From: an uncultured Eubacterium sp.
GTDB taxonomy: Bacteria; Bacillota; Clostridia; Oscillospirales; Acutalibacteraceae
Assembly (NCBI GenBank): GCA_934512155.1
Contig: CAKSWS010000001.1
Span: 21,944-85,943, forward strand
DNA length: 64,000 nucleotides
Reading direction: 5' to 3'
The first letter of the stretch is position 1; every line of letters starts with the position of its first letter. A program made the position numbers and the translations under genes. Positions 1 through 7,708 of the stretch are shown here, piece by piece. The notes under the pieces are model-generated. The model did no database searches. It was not told the origin of the DNA and saw only the letters and a list, made by a program, of their open reading frames with translations.

Positions 1-2
1 GA

Positions 3-875
3 GATTCGATTAAAGAAATAAAAAAAATTAGTGATAATTCAATACATTTAATACTTTCAGATATTCCTTATGGAATTTCATTTGATAAATGGGATGTTTT
101 GCATAATAATACAAATTCAGCTTTGCTTGGAAAAAGTCCGGCACAAGATAAAAGCTCTGTTTTTAAAACACGAGGAAAACCCTTAAATGGTTGGTCAGAA
201 GCTGATAAGCGGATCCCTTTGGAATATTATCAATGGTGTAGCAAATGGGCTTCCGAATGGTTGAGAGTGCTTAAACCCGGTGCTAGTTGTTTCATATTTG
301 CGGGTAGACGATATGCGCATAGGTGCATTTGTGCCTTAGAAGATGCTGGTTTTATATTTAAGGATATGCTTTCTTGGCAAAAAGATGCTGCGGCTCATAG
401 AGCTCAAAATGTTTCTGTTGTTTTTGACAAAAGGAACGATATTATAAATGCAGAAAAATGGAATGGCTGGAAACTAGGTAATTTAAGACCGTTATTTGAA
501 CCAATTTTATGGTTTATGAAACCCTATGCAATTGGAGATACTTTAACAGATAATATTATTCAAAATGAAGTTGGCGGATACAACGAAAGTGCTATCAAAA
601 ACAATCCCCTTTTAAATCAAGGGCTTGAAATATGTTCTAATATCATTAAGTGTAAAACGGAAAAATCGGATAGGGGGCTACACCCTGCTCAAAAACCGAT
701 TGCACTTATGAAATATTTAATAGAACTAACCACTATAAAAGGGCAAACCGTATTAGACCCTTTCTGTGGTTGTGGGTCAACGCTACAAGCTGCTAAGGAA
801 TTGGATAGAGAGTACATTGGTATTGAAATAAATCCAGATTATTACAACACGGTGTGCAAAAGGTTAGATGATTAA
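3..875 (+). CDS. Site-specific DNA methyltransferase, beta class (5' end outside window)
   Basis: This is the 3' part of an N6-adenine/N4-cytosine DNA methyltransferase. The frame is open from base 3, so the true start lies left of the window; a TTG at 99 is in frame but falls after the catalytic motif. Motif IV reads DIPYG at bases 60-74 (a variant of DPPY) and is followed by the SAM-binding motif I DPFCGCGS near bases 756-779. The order IV then target-recognition region then I is that of beta-class enzymes (N6_N4_Mtase family). It should transfer methyl from SAM to a specific DNA site. Whether it pairs with a restriction enzyme or belongs to a mobile element cannot be seen. A strong terminator follows at once, so it ends its operon. 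Confidence 0.88.
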   Translation, partial: DSIKEIKKISDNSIHLILSDIPYGISFDKWDVLHNNTNSALLGKSPAQDKSSVFKTRGKPLNGWSEADKRIPLEYYQWCSKWASEWLRVLKPGASCFIFAGRRYAHRCICALEDAGFIFKDMLSWQKDAAAHRAQNVSVVFDKRNDIINAEKWNGWKLGNLRPLFEPILWFMKPYAIGDTLTDNIIQNEVGGYNESAIKNNPLLNQGLEICSNIIKCKTEKSDRGLHPAQKPIALMKYLIELTTIKGQTVLDPFCGCGSTLQAAKELDREYIGIEINPDYYNTVCKRLDD

Positions 876-916
876 AACAGAAGTCAGGGAAAAATTAACC
901 CTGACTTCTGTTTTTT
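876..916 (+). terminator. Intrinsic terminator of the methyltransferase operon
   Basis: A 14-bp perfect stem (AACAGAAGTCAGGG with its complement, 8-nt loop) begins right after the stop codon and runs into a T tract. Confidence 0.9.
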
Positions 917-982
917 GCAATAGGAAAATGACTTCTTTACGAAATGCCTCCCTTGGAGGTGTTGTTTTTTTGTGTAAGTTAT

Positions 983-1088
983 TTATCTCTTTGCTTCTGT
1001 GGGTCCTCGCAACACAGTTGCTGCGGCGGAGCTAAAAACAGTCCCCCGGACTGTTTTCATAACGCTCCTACAGTTCTCAAAGAGATAA
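983..1088. repeat. Foldback intergenic element with nested inverted repeats
   Basis: The arms TTATCTCTTTG (983-993) and CAAAGAGATAA (1078-1088) are complementary. Inside them CTGTGGG (997-1003) pairs with CCTACAG (1067-1073). Two internal hairpins follow: GCAAC-ACA-GTTGC, and GGAGC...GCTCC enclosing the palindrome AAAACAGTCC-CCC-GGACTGTTTT. No credible coding frame is present. It looks like a small non-autonomous element or a structured RNA. Confidence 0.5.
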
Positions 1089-1096
1089 TTTGGTAC

Positions 1097-1127
1097 AAAA
1101 AAAGCACTCCAATCGGAGTGCTTTTTA
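1097..1127 (-). terminator. Terminator for the TauE/SafE permease (bidirectional)
   Basis: AGCACTCC-AATC-GGAGTGCT is flanked by A7 on the left and T5 on the right, so it can end transcription from either side. The minus-strand permease is the nearest gene running into it. Confidence 0.75.
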
Positions 1128-1155
1128 TATAAACGGTGTTTATTTTGTGCCGGTT

Positions 1156-1935
1156 TTATTTAATATATTTAAATCCTAAAATAACAATTCCCAAAACCGT
1201 AAGCACTATGCCGGTGGCTCTGTTTAAAGTTTTTGGTGTAGCTTTGTTTGCAAATTTTGCTGCAATTTGTGCCCATAAAAGTGTTGAAAGCATGCAGAAA
1301 ACAAGGCACCAAACATCAGGTGCGCCGCCTATTGCAAAGTGGCTTATTGCACCTGTTAATGCTGTAAACGCCATAATAAATACACTTGTGCCAACGGCTG
1401 TTTTAAGCTCATAGCCTAAAATTGCGGTTAAAACAAGCAGCATCATCATTCCGCCGCCGGCTCCTATAAAGCCGCATATAAATCCGATTAAAACGCCAAA
1501 AATAACAGATTGAATAAGTCGCTTTTTTGCACTTACGCTCATCATTGCTTCTTTTGTTGTCATAACAGGCTTAACAATGAATTTAATGCCCAAAAGCATT
1601 GTCATTATAACGGAAAAGCTTCCCATTGCCGTGTTTGGCACTTTGCTTGAAACCCAGCTGCCAACCATTGTAAACAGCAACACGAAAACCATCATTACGC
1701 TGCCGTTTTTTATATCTATATTTTTATTTTTGCCGTAGGTATATGCAGATGTGGCACTTGCCAAAACGTCGCTTGCCAGGGCAATTCCCACTGCTTCATA
1801 GGCAGGCATATCCAAAAAGGTAATAAGCATTGGGCTTATTACTGCGGCGGCACTCATTCCTGCAAAGCCGGTACCCAGTCCGGCTCCTATTCCGGCAATA
1901 AAGCAAACAATAAATTTTACTAACATACATAACAC
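1156..1935 (-). CDS. TSUP (TauE/SafE) family membrane permease
   Basis: A 259-residue polytopic membrane protein of usual length for the sulfite exporter TauE/SafE family, which moves small sulfur-containing or carboxylic anions. Two internally repeated halves each begin with a glycine-rich segment: GLGTGFAGMSAA near residues 19-30 and GFIGAGGGMMML near 155-166. About seven or eight hydrophobic helices follow these in order. It stands alone, with its own terminator. The start ATG at 1935 is followed by the hydrophobic MLCMLVKFIVC helix. Substrate cannot be told from sequence; no sulfur-metabolism genes adjoin it. Confidence 0.82.
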   Translation of the reverse strand: MLCMLVKFIVCFIAGIGAGLGTGFAGMSAAAVISPMLITFLDMPAYEAVGIALASDVLASATSAYTYGKNKNIDIKNGSVMMVFVLLFTMVGSWVSSKVPNTAMGSFSVIMTMLLGIKFIVKPVMTTKEAMMSVSAKKRLIQSVIFGVLIGFICGFIGAGGGMMMLLVLTAILGYELKTAVGTSVFIMAFTALTGAISHFAIGGAPDVWCLVFCMLSTLLWAQIAAKFANKATPKTLNRATGIVLTVLGIVILGFKYIK

Positions 1936-2108
1936 CTTAATTTTTTAAATCACAAAGAGTTATTGTATTCTTATTTCATTACGTTTTCAATATTAACTGC
2001 AAAAGATTAACAAATCCGTAAAAATTTGTTTTTACTTTAAATTTACCCCTTATATAGTTATAAATTGTAAATTTTATATAATATTTTATATTTTATTAGT
2101 GTAAACTA

Positions 2109-2137
2109 TTGCAGAATTGTTAAATTGCTGTTAAAAT
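2109..2137 (+). promoter_or_regulatory. Probable sigma-A promoter of the GPH transporter
   Basis: TTGCAG (2109-2114), 17-nt spacer, TAAAAT (2132-2137), about 35 nt before the start codon. The surrounding 1936-2171 gap is very AT-rich and holds nothing else I can support. Confidence 0.5.
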
Positions 2138-2171
2138 AAAGTGAAATTTTTATCAGAAAAGGGGTGCTTTA

Positions 2172-3677
2172 ATGGCTGAAGTTAAAGAACAGCAAAAAAA
2201 GTACATGAAGTTTTCTGAGATTATTACCTTTGGTATCGGCTTATTCGGTGTGGCTCTTATGACAGGCTGGATGCCGGACTATACGGCAACTTTCTTTGCA
2301 GACTTCGCATTTAAAGGTAAGGGATTTGATTCCGCAACAATGGCAAACGCTATTTCAATGGTATTCGGCGTTGCAGGCTTTGTTGGCGCAATTTGCGAAT
2401 TGGTTATCGGTTACCTTGTAGACAGAACAAAAACAAAATTCGGTAAAGTTAAACCTTGGGTAGGTTTTGGTGTAATTCCCCTTGCAATAGTTTCTATGCT
2501 TGTTTTCGTTGCACCTAATTTTACATCCGAAACAATGGCAATTGTGTGGATGTTTATTGTTTATTGCCTTTACACGGCAGTTTCTTGTGCTGTTGAAAGC
2601 CCTGCAAACTGCTTCGGTTCTCTTTGCTCACCAAATCCAAGCGAACGCTCTACGGCAATATCAATCGCATCATTCCTTCGTTCGGTAGGTCAATCCGGCG
2701 GTATGGTTGTTGTTATGGTAGTAGGCATTATTATGAAAGCTCTTATGGGCAAACAGCAGTATAAGAATGCCGAGGGTCAGGGTCTTGACCTTATTATTTC
2801 AACAGCTGTTTGTGCAGTAGGTCTTGTTCTTTTTGTAATGATTTTCTTTGCAAATAATAAAGAGCGTGTTCCTTTCACACAGGAAAAGGTTAGTATTAAA
2901 GACTCTTTAAAAGTAGTTTTCGGCAATAAAAACCTTCTTATGGTTTCATTAACAAAACTTTGCGGTTTCGGCAGAGGTGTTTACGGCACGGTTTCACTTT
3001 ATATTGCTATTTATCTTTTAGGTTCAAAGGATTTAAAATTAGGTCTTCTTCTTCCTATGGGTATAGGCACGGCAGTGGGTACACTTCTTGTTAACTTTGT
3101 TTTAAAGAAGTTTTCAACAAAGCAAACATTTATTATGTTCTGCATTTACGGTGCATCTTCACTTGCAATTCTTTACCTTGTTTCAAGTGCGATCGGCTTT
3201 AACAAAACACTTATCGTTCCGTTCCTTATTATCAACTTCTTCTGTGGTATTCAGCATGGTAACACAAACACAACTCCAAACATTATGATTGCCGATTGTG
3301 TAGACGAAATTGAATATAAAACAGGTAAACGTCAAGACGGTATTGCTTATGCAGGTTACGGACTTTTCTCAAAAATTGCGTCTGCATTTACAAAAAGTCT
3401 TGGTCCTTGGCTTCTTTACAGTTGGTCAAAATATGCTGTTTCACAGGATATTAACGTGGCTTACGCTCCGCAAACAGACCAAACACTTAATCGTCTTCTT
3501 ATGATTTACACAATCATTCCGGCAATATTTGTTTTGCTTCAAATGGTGCCTATTTTCTTCTATGATAATGTAGGCAAGAAGAAAGAAACAATTACCGCAG
3601 CTCTTGAAGAACGCCGTGCAGCAGCTGCTGCTAAAAACGGCGAACAGGCAAGCGATAATTTGGAAGCAGCAGAATAA
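2172..3677 (+). CDS. GPH-family (glycoside-pentoside-hexuronide:cation) sugar symporter
   Basis: A 501-residue, 12-helix major-facilitator carrier of the GPH family, importing a sugar or glycoside with Na+ or H+. After helix 2 comes the family signature loop with DRTKTKFGKVKPW (about residues 84-97), and a long central loop separates the two six-helix halves. The C-terminus is a charged, alanine-rich cytoplasmic tail. Ribosome site AAAAGGGG lies 7 nt before the ATG. It is followed after a short gap by a membrane-anchored protein, probably co-transcribed. No glycosidase adjoins it (the GH4 gene is 11 kb away), so the substrate is unknown. Confidence 0.85.
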   Translation: MAEVKEQQKKYMKFSEIITFGIGLFGVALMTGWMPDYTATFFADFAFKGKGFDSATMANAISMVFGVAGFVGAICELVIGYLVDRTKTKFGKVKPWVGFGVIPLAIVSMLVFVAPNFTSETMAIVWMFIVYCLYTAVSCAVESPANCFGSLCSPNPSERSTAISIASFLRSVGQSGGMVVVMVVGIIMKALMGKQQYKNAEGQGLDLIISTAVCAVGLVLFVMIFFANNKERVPFTQEKVSIKDSLKVVFGNKNLLMVSLTKLCGFGRGVYGTVSLYIAIYLLGSKDLKLGLLLPMGIGTAVGTLLVNFVLKKFSTKQTFIMFCIYGASSLAILYLVSSAIGFNKTLIVPFLIINFFCGIQHGNTNTTPNIMIADCVDEIEYKTGKRQDGIAYAGYGLFSKIASAFTKSLGPWLLYSWSKYAVSQDINVAYAPQTDQTLNRLLMIYTIIPAIFVLLQMVPIFFYDNVGKKKETITAALEERRAAAAAKNGEQASDNLEAAE

Positions 3678-3691
3678 GGAGGGTGATTGAG

Positions 3692-4633
3692 ATGAAAGAA
3701 AACAACAAAAAATTCAATTACGGCCTTTATGCTGTGGCTGCTTTTGCCATTGTAACTGCCATTATTGTTATAATTACATTGTTTACATTTAAAAGTAAAT
3801 ATGTTGCTTTTGATACAGACAAAATGGCTGTAAGTTTTACCGATTCTGTTATTCAAAGCGGCGACGGTTATAACGCTTACAAATATACACTTGTTTCAAA
3901 AAGCGATAAATACGGCGATTTTATTCGTGAAAATTATATTTATCCTATTGTTTATCCCGGCTATTCATCTGATTTAAGCAAGGATGAAAAAAAGCAGATT
4001 AAGGAAAGAGGATATGATAACGATACTTATAAGTCCGACGCTACCTTAAATGACGACGGTACTCTTTCAGGTAAGCTTAATGACACAATGTATCCTTATT
4101 ATGTTGAGCTTTTAGAGCAATACGGTTGGGATGATTATGACGCTGTGTTTACAAATTATTTCAATAAGCTTGTTGAAGTTCGTCAGCAAATCTTTGGCGA
4201 CGATTATATGAGCGATGAAATTATGTTTACCGCTCTTGAGGCAAATGTTGCTTCTTACGGCAGCCATTTAACAGGCACAGAGGTTGAATATGCTTCCGAC
4301 GGTGTAACTGTTATTCAAGACAAAACAAAAGGCGCTTATCAGGAAAAATACGGCGAAGATTATAAAATTACTTCTACCGTTGCAGACTCTTATACTATTG
4401 AAGATTTGGCAGGTTATGTTGCAAATCTTGACGCAAATGTTCTTGCTACATACGGCGTTGCTCCGGAAGATATTTCCGAAGTTCAGGAAGTAACCGTTAA
4501 CTGTGCGTTGGAAGACGGCACAATCATTGCAACACAAGTTGTTTATGAGGTTAAAATCGGTCATACCTGGTATGTTGATAATTTAACAACAAACACATCT
4601 TCAATTTATGCAGTTGAAGAAGCAGTGGGTTAA
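3692..4633 (+). CDS. Membrane-anchored extracytoplasmic protein, unknown function
   Basis: I do not recognise this 313-residue protein. It has a short basic N-terminus, one hydrophobic signal-anchor (about residues 10-33), then an acidic soluble domain rich in D, Y and T that should lie outside the membrane. The longest frame begins with a GTG that overlaps the ribosome site AAGGAGGG; the ATG at 3692, about 8 nt after that site, is the better start. It sits 14 nt after the GPH symporter on the same strand, so the two are likely one operon and it may assist sugar uptake or sensing. That link is inference from position only. Confidence 0.65.
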   Translation: MKENNKKFNYGLYAVAAFAIVTAIIVIITLFTFKSKYVAFDTDKMAVSFTDSVIQSGDGYNAYKYTLVSKSDKYGDFIRENYIYPIVYPGYSSDLSKDEKKQIKERGYDNDTYKSDATLNDDGTLSGKLNDTMYPYYVELLEQYGWDDYDAVFTNYFNKLVEVRQQIFGDDYMSDEIMFTALEANVASYGSHLTGTEVEYASDGVTVIQDKTKGAYQEKYGEDYKITSTVADSYTIEDLAGYVANLDANVLATYGVAPEDISEVQEVTVNCALEDGTIIATQVVYEVKIGHTWYVDNLTTNTSSIYAVEEAVG

Positions 4634-4669
4634 TACAATTTAACAGCATAACAAAAAGCCTTGGTAAAA

Positions 4670-4867
4670 GGCTGAGTGTTCATAAGGCAGTTTTGCTTTA
4701 AAATAACATCTTTTTTTACAATAATGCGTTAAACCCCACAGATATGCGTTAGCATTATCTGTGGGGTTTGCCTTTTCTTGTATTAAAAATATATCATTTT
4801 GAAGTGCTATAAAAATTATAATGGATTTTTATGTGAGAAACCAATACTTCCTTATGAACACTCAGCC
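4670..4867. mobile_element. MITE-like insertion inside a terminator
   Basis: A 198-bp element is bounded by perfect 18-bp terminal inverted repeats GGCTGAGTGTTCATAAGG (4670-4687 and the complement at 4850-4867), with partial similarity continuing about 12 nt inward. It has no coding capacity. A central hairpin AAACCCCACAGATA/TATCTGTGGGGTTT (4731-4769) lies inside. The flanks are AAAAAGCCTTG and CAAGGCTTTTTT, the two halves of what looks like one terminator stem. Flanking A-runs could hide a short target duplication. No transposase is nearby. Confidence 0.55.
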
Positions 4868-4901
4868 AAATCAAGGCTTTTTTATGTATAAGTTTATTAA
4901 A

Positions 4902-5372
4902 TTAAAGTTCGATTTTGCCTAAATCCTTGTCGTTAACAACATAATAAGCGGCATTGTCTTCAGCTTTAATATAAATGCGAAGTGATTTAACCTTGCCGTC
5001 ATATTCCTTTTCAATTTTGTCTGCAACTTCGGCGGTGTTAATTTGCTTGCCGCAAAATTCAAAATAAACTTCCTTTGTGGCAATTTTTTGTGCTGTTTTC
5101 TTAACTGCTTTTTCTGCTTTTTTAGTTGCGGATTTAACTTCCTTTTCAACTTTTTGAGTTGCTTCTTTAACATCTGCCTTTGTTTTCTTTGCAGATGATT
5201 TAACTGCCTTTTCTGTTTTTTCTGCGGCTGCTTTTACTTCTTTGTCTGCTTTAACGGCAGCTTCTTTAACTGCTGTTTTTGCTTTTGCTGTTGTTGCTTC
5301 CGCTTTAGCAGCGGCTTTTTTAACTTCTTCTTTAACTGCTGCTTTTGCAGTTTCTGTTTTCTTTGTTGCCAT
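4902..5372 (-). CDS. DUF6465 family protein with lysine/alanine-rich histone-like N-terminus
   Basis: A 156-residue protein in two parts. Residues 1-98 are almost only K, A, E, T and V in AAxKA/EKAVK repeats, resembling a histone H1-type tail or a long charged helix. Residues 99-156 form a small folded domain (YFEFCGKQINTAEVADKI ... AYYVVNDKDLGKIEL) matching DUF6465, common in Clostridia and of unknown function. The tail suggests DNA or cell-wall polyanion binding, but this is inference. Ribosome site GAAAGGAT precedes the ATG, and a good promoter lies just upstream. It is a single-gene unit. Confidence 0.8.
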   Translation of the reverse strand: MATKKTETAKAAVKEEVKKAAAKAEATTAKAKTAVKEAAVKADKEVKAAAEKTEKAVKSSAKKTKADVKEATQKVEKEVKSATKKAEKAVKKTAQKIATKEVYFEFCGKQINTAEVADKIEKEYDGKVKSLRIYIKAEDNAAYYVVNDKDLGKIEL

Positions 5373-5414
5373 AATTATCTATCCTTTCAAAAATATTTAT
5401 TATTTATAAAAATA

Positions 5415-5443
5415 ATATTAGTACCTTTGTTTTTAATAGTCAA
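5415..5443 (-). promoter_or_regulatory. Sigma-A promoter of the DUF6465 gene
   Basis: On the minus strand TTGACT (5438-5443), 17-nt spacer, TAATAT (5415-5420), about 45 nt before the start codon. Confidence 0.7.
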
Positions 5444-5546
5444 TCATTTGGGGCAAAAATGTACAATCGGTTACTATTATGCACTTGAAATTCATTTCTT
5501 ATTGTATATTTTGCCGAAAAAAATTGTAGTATTTTGTGTGAAAGTG

Positions 5547-6371
5547 CTAAAGTTTTTCAATTATTTTGCCAATTCCGCCTTGGTCGTTTGATAATGTAAC
5601 TATATCCGCCATTTCTAAAATTTCTTTTTGAGCGTTTGAAACCGCAACGGAAACGCCTGCACTTTTAAGCAGTGAAATATCATTTTCTCCGTCTCCTGCA
5701 GCCAATGTGTTTTCTTTTTTTAAGTTCATGTAGCCTGTTAAAAATTCAAAAGCCTTACCCTTGTCCGCACCGGAATTTGTAATTTCAATAAATTTTCCTG
5801 CCAAATACCAATATTGAATGTTTTTTGCATTGCTTAAAATATTTAAAACGATTTTTTCTTCTTCTTTATTTCTGAATGAAACAAGAATTTCATCTGTTTT
5901 TAAATTGCCCTTTTCAATGTAGGCGTAAACATCGTCAACAATTTTTCTTGACTCTCTAATATATTTTTTTATGTGTTCGTTTTTGTTTTCGTTAATGTAA
6001 AAATCAAAGCATTTTTTTGTTAATCTGCCGTAACCGTTAGCAAAAACTTCATAGTATAGCCCTGCTTCTTCAATGGCTTTAATGATTTTAAGGCTTGTTT
6101 GGCAATCTGTTTGTTTTGAAAAAACGGCTTTTCTTGTTTTTAAATCCGTAATTTCGGCACCGTTGTTTGTTATGGCAAAATCAAATTCAGGCGTATTAAA
6201 AATTTCATTTGAAAGACCGCCCAGGGGTCTGCCTGTAACAGGCACAATTTCAATGCCACGCTTTTTTGCTTTTGAAATTGCACTGCGTGTGCCGAGGTCT
6301 ATAATTTTCTCGCTATTAAAAAGAGTGCCGTCTAAGTCAACGCCGACTAATTTAATGTTTTTTAATTCCAT
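5547..6371 (-). CDS. Cof-type HAD-IIB family phosphatase
   Basis: A 274-residue haloacid-dehalogenase hydrolase that should remove phosphate from sugar phosphates or similar small metabolites in the cytoplasm. Motif I is DLDGTLFNS (residues 13-21, nucleophile first Asp), motif II lies in VPVTGR, the C2B cap fills the middle, a conserved Lys lies in GADKGKAFEF, and motif IV is GDGENDISLL near residue 227. Length is typical for the Cof family. It is a single gene on the minus strand whose start region lies back to back with the MerR-type promoter of the next operon. The substrate is not predictable. Confidence 0.88.
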   Translation of the reverse strand: MELKNIKLVGVDLDGTLFNSEKIIDLGTRSAISKAKKRGIEIVPVTGRPLGGLSNEIFNTPEFDFAITNNGAEITDLKTRKAVFSKQTDCQTSLKIIKAIEEAGLYYEVFANGYGRLTKKCFDFYINENKNEHIKKYIRESRKIVDDVYAYIEKGNLKTDEILVSFRNKEEEKIVLNILSNAKNIQYWYLAGKFIEITNSGADKGKAFEFLTGYMNLKKENTLAAGDGENDISLLKSAGVSVAVSNAQKEILEMADIVTLSNDQGGIGKIIEKL

Positions 6372-6434
6372 AATTTCACTTCCGTTTGTTATTTTACTAT
6401 AAAAGCAAAATCATTTCAAATTTTTTATTTGGGG

Positions 6435-6465
6435 TTGACTTAGAGTAAACTCCAAGTGCTATATT
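6435..6465 (+). promoter_or_regulatory. MerR-type promoter with 19-bp spacer and operator
   Basis: TTGACT (6435-6440) and TATATT (6460-6465) are separated by 19 nt, longer than the sigma-A optimum. The spacer region carries the near-perfect dyad CTTAGAGTAAACTCCAAG (6439-6456). This layout is that of MerR-family activators of the AdhR/NmlR kind, which untwist an overlong promoter. No merR gene is in the window. Confidence 0.65.
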
Positions 6466-6504
6466 ATTATCATAATAAAATTATTGTAAGGTTAGGTGAT
6501 TTTT

Positions 6505-7077
6505 ATGAAAAAACAAACAGCAGGAAGAGAGGGCTTAGGTGAATTTGCACCAAAGTTTGCACAGCTTAATGATGATGTTTTGTTTGGCGAGGTTTGGAGC
6601 AGAGAGGATAAGCTTTCTTTAAGAGACCGCTCAATAGTAACGCTTTGTGTTTTTATGGGTAAAGGTTTGGTGGATAATTCATTAAAATACCACTTAATTA
6701 ACGCAAAAAACAACGGCGTTACAAAAGAGGAAATGGCAGAAATTATAACTCATGCCGCTTTTTATGCAGGCTGGCCAAATGCTTGGGCTGTTTTTAATAT
6801 GGCAAAAGAGGTTTATGCCGACGATGCAACGCCTTCAAATCACGGCGGATTTTTTGGTATGGGCGAACCTAATGTGGCATATGCAAAATATTTTAAAGGC
6901 AATTCATACTTAAAACCGCTTGCAAAAACAGATAACATAAGCATTGCAAATGTTAAGCATTGGCACGGTGCAACAAAGGATGAATGGTTCAGCCATCTTG
7001 CCGTAGAGGTTCCGGGTGAAGACGCAAGCAACGAGTGGTGTGAACCGGTTTCAGATGAAGAATATGAAAATTTATAA
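6505..7077 (+). CDS. Carboxymuconolactone decarboxylase family protein with shortened cupin tail
   Basis: A 190-residue protein. Residues 1-115 are a carboxymuconolactone decarboxylase (CMD/AhpD-like) helical domain, including THAAFYAGWPNAW; the CxxC pair of true AhpD is absent. Residues 125-190 match only the first and last parts of the cupin domain that follows CMD in many relatives: GMGEPNVAYAKYF then KHWHGATKDEWFSHLAVEV. The central strands with the metal-binding histidines appear missing without loss of frame. The ATG at 6505 is chosen because the ribosome site AAGGTTAGG is too close to the upstream GTG. It is co-transcribed with the flavin reductase from a MerR-type promoter, suggesting an electrophile or redox stress role. 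Confidence 0.82.
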   Translation: MKKQTAGREGLGEFAPKFAQLNDDVLFGEVWSREDKLSLRDRSIVTLCVFMGKGLVDNSLKYHLINAKNNGVTKEEMAEIITHAAFYAGWPNAWAVFNMAKEVYADDATPSNHGGFFGMGEPNVAYAKYFKGNSYLKPLAKTDNISIANVKHWHGATKDEWFSHLAVEVPGEDASNEWCEPVSDEEYENL

Positions 7078-7095
7078 AAGAAAGGTGATTGTTTT

Positions 7096-7653
7096 ATGAG
7101 AAAGAATTTAGGTGTTAATCCTTGGTTTTATCCTCTGCCGGTTTTAATTATCGGCACTTATGACGAAAACGGCAAAGCCGACGCCATGAATGCGGCTTGG
7201 GGAGGACTTTATCAGTCAAATATGGTAGAGCTTTGTATAGGTGCAGGCAGAAAAGCTACAAAAAATCTTATGAAAACAGGTGGCTTTACAATCGGCTTTG
7301 CAGATGCAAATAATGTTGCCGCAAGCGATTATGTGGGCATTGTTTCAGGTAATAACACGCCTGATAAAATGGAAAAATCCGGTTTCACAACAGAAAAGGC
7401 ACAGTTTGTTAACGCACCTATTATTAAAGAATTGCCTCTTGCTCTTGAGTGTAAGTATGTTAAAACAACAGAAGAGGGTAACATTATCGGCGAAATAGTT
7501 AATATTTGTGCAGATGAATCTATTCTTGATGAAAACGGCACCGTTGACATGAAAAAGTTTAAGCCTATTTCATTTGAACCTGTGCATAATACTTATCATG
7601 TGCTTGGTGATGTTGTGGGTAATGCCTTCAGCGACGGAATGAAGTTAAAATAA
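7096..7653 (+). CDS. Flavin reductase family protein (FMN-binding)
   Basis: A 185-residue FMN-binding split-barrel protein of the flavin reductase family. N-terminal WFYPLPVLIIGTYDENG and the following NAAWGGLY are typical of the flavin-binding barrel in anaerobe members; the C-terminal part with FEPVHNTYHVLGDVVG is also characteristic. It should reduce or bind flavin in the cytoplasm. Ribosome site GAAAGGTGAT lies 8 nt before the ATG and 18 nt after the CMD gene stop. The pairing CMD plus flavin reductase under one promoter implies a shared redox or detoxification task. Confidence 0.88.
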   Translation: MRKNLGVNPWFYPLPVLIIGTYDENGKADAMNAAWGGLYQSNMVELCIGAGRKATKNLMKTGGFTIGFADANNVAASDYVGIVSGNNTPDKMEKSGFTTEKAQFVNAPIIKELPLALECKYVKTTEEGNIIGEIVNICADESILDENGTVDMKKFKPISFEPVHNTYHVLGDVVGNAFSDGMKLK

Positions 7654-7680
7654 AAAAAGCCTCCCTTGTAAAAGGGAGGC
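7652..7680 (-). terminator. Terminator of the surface-polymer gene cluster
   Basis: GCCTCCCTT-GTAA-AAGGGAGGC. On the minus strand it is followed by T7, so it ends the pyruvyl transferase operon; on the plus strand there is no T tract, but convergent ending is possible. Confidence 0.75.
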
Positions 7681-7708
7681 GATTCGGTTACAAAACAATC
7701 CTGTTAAT

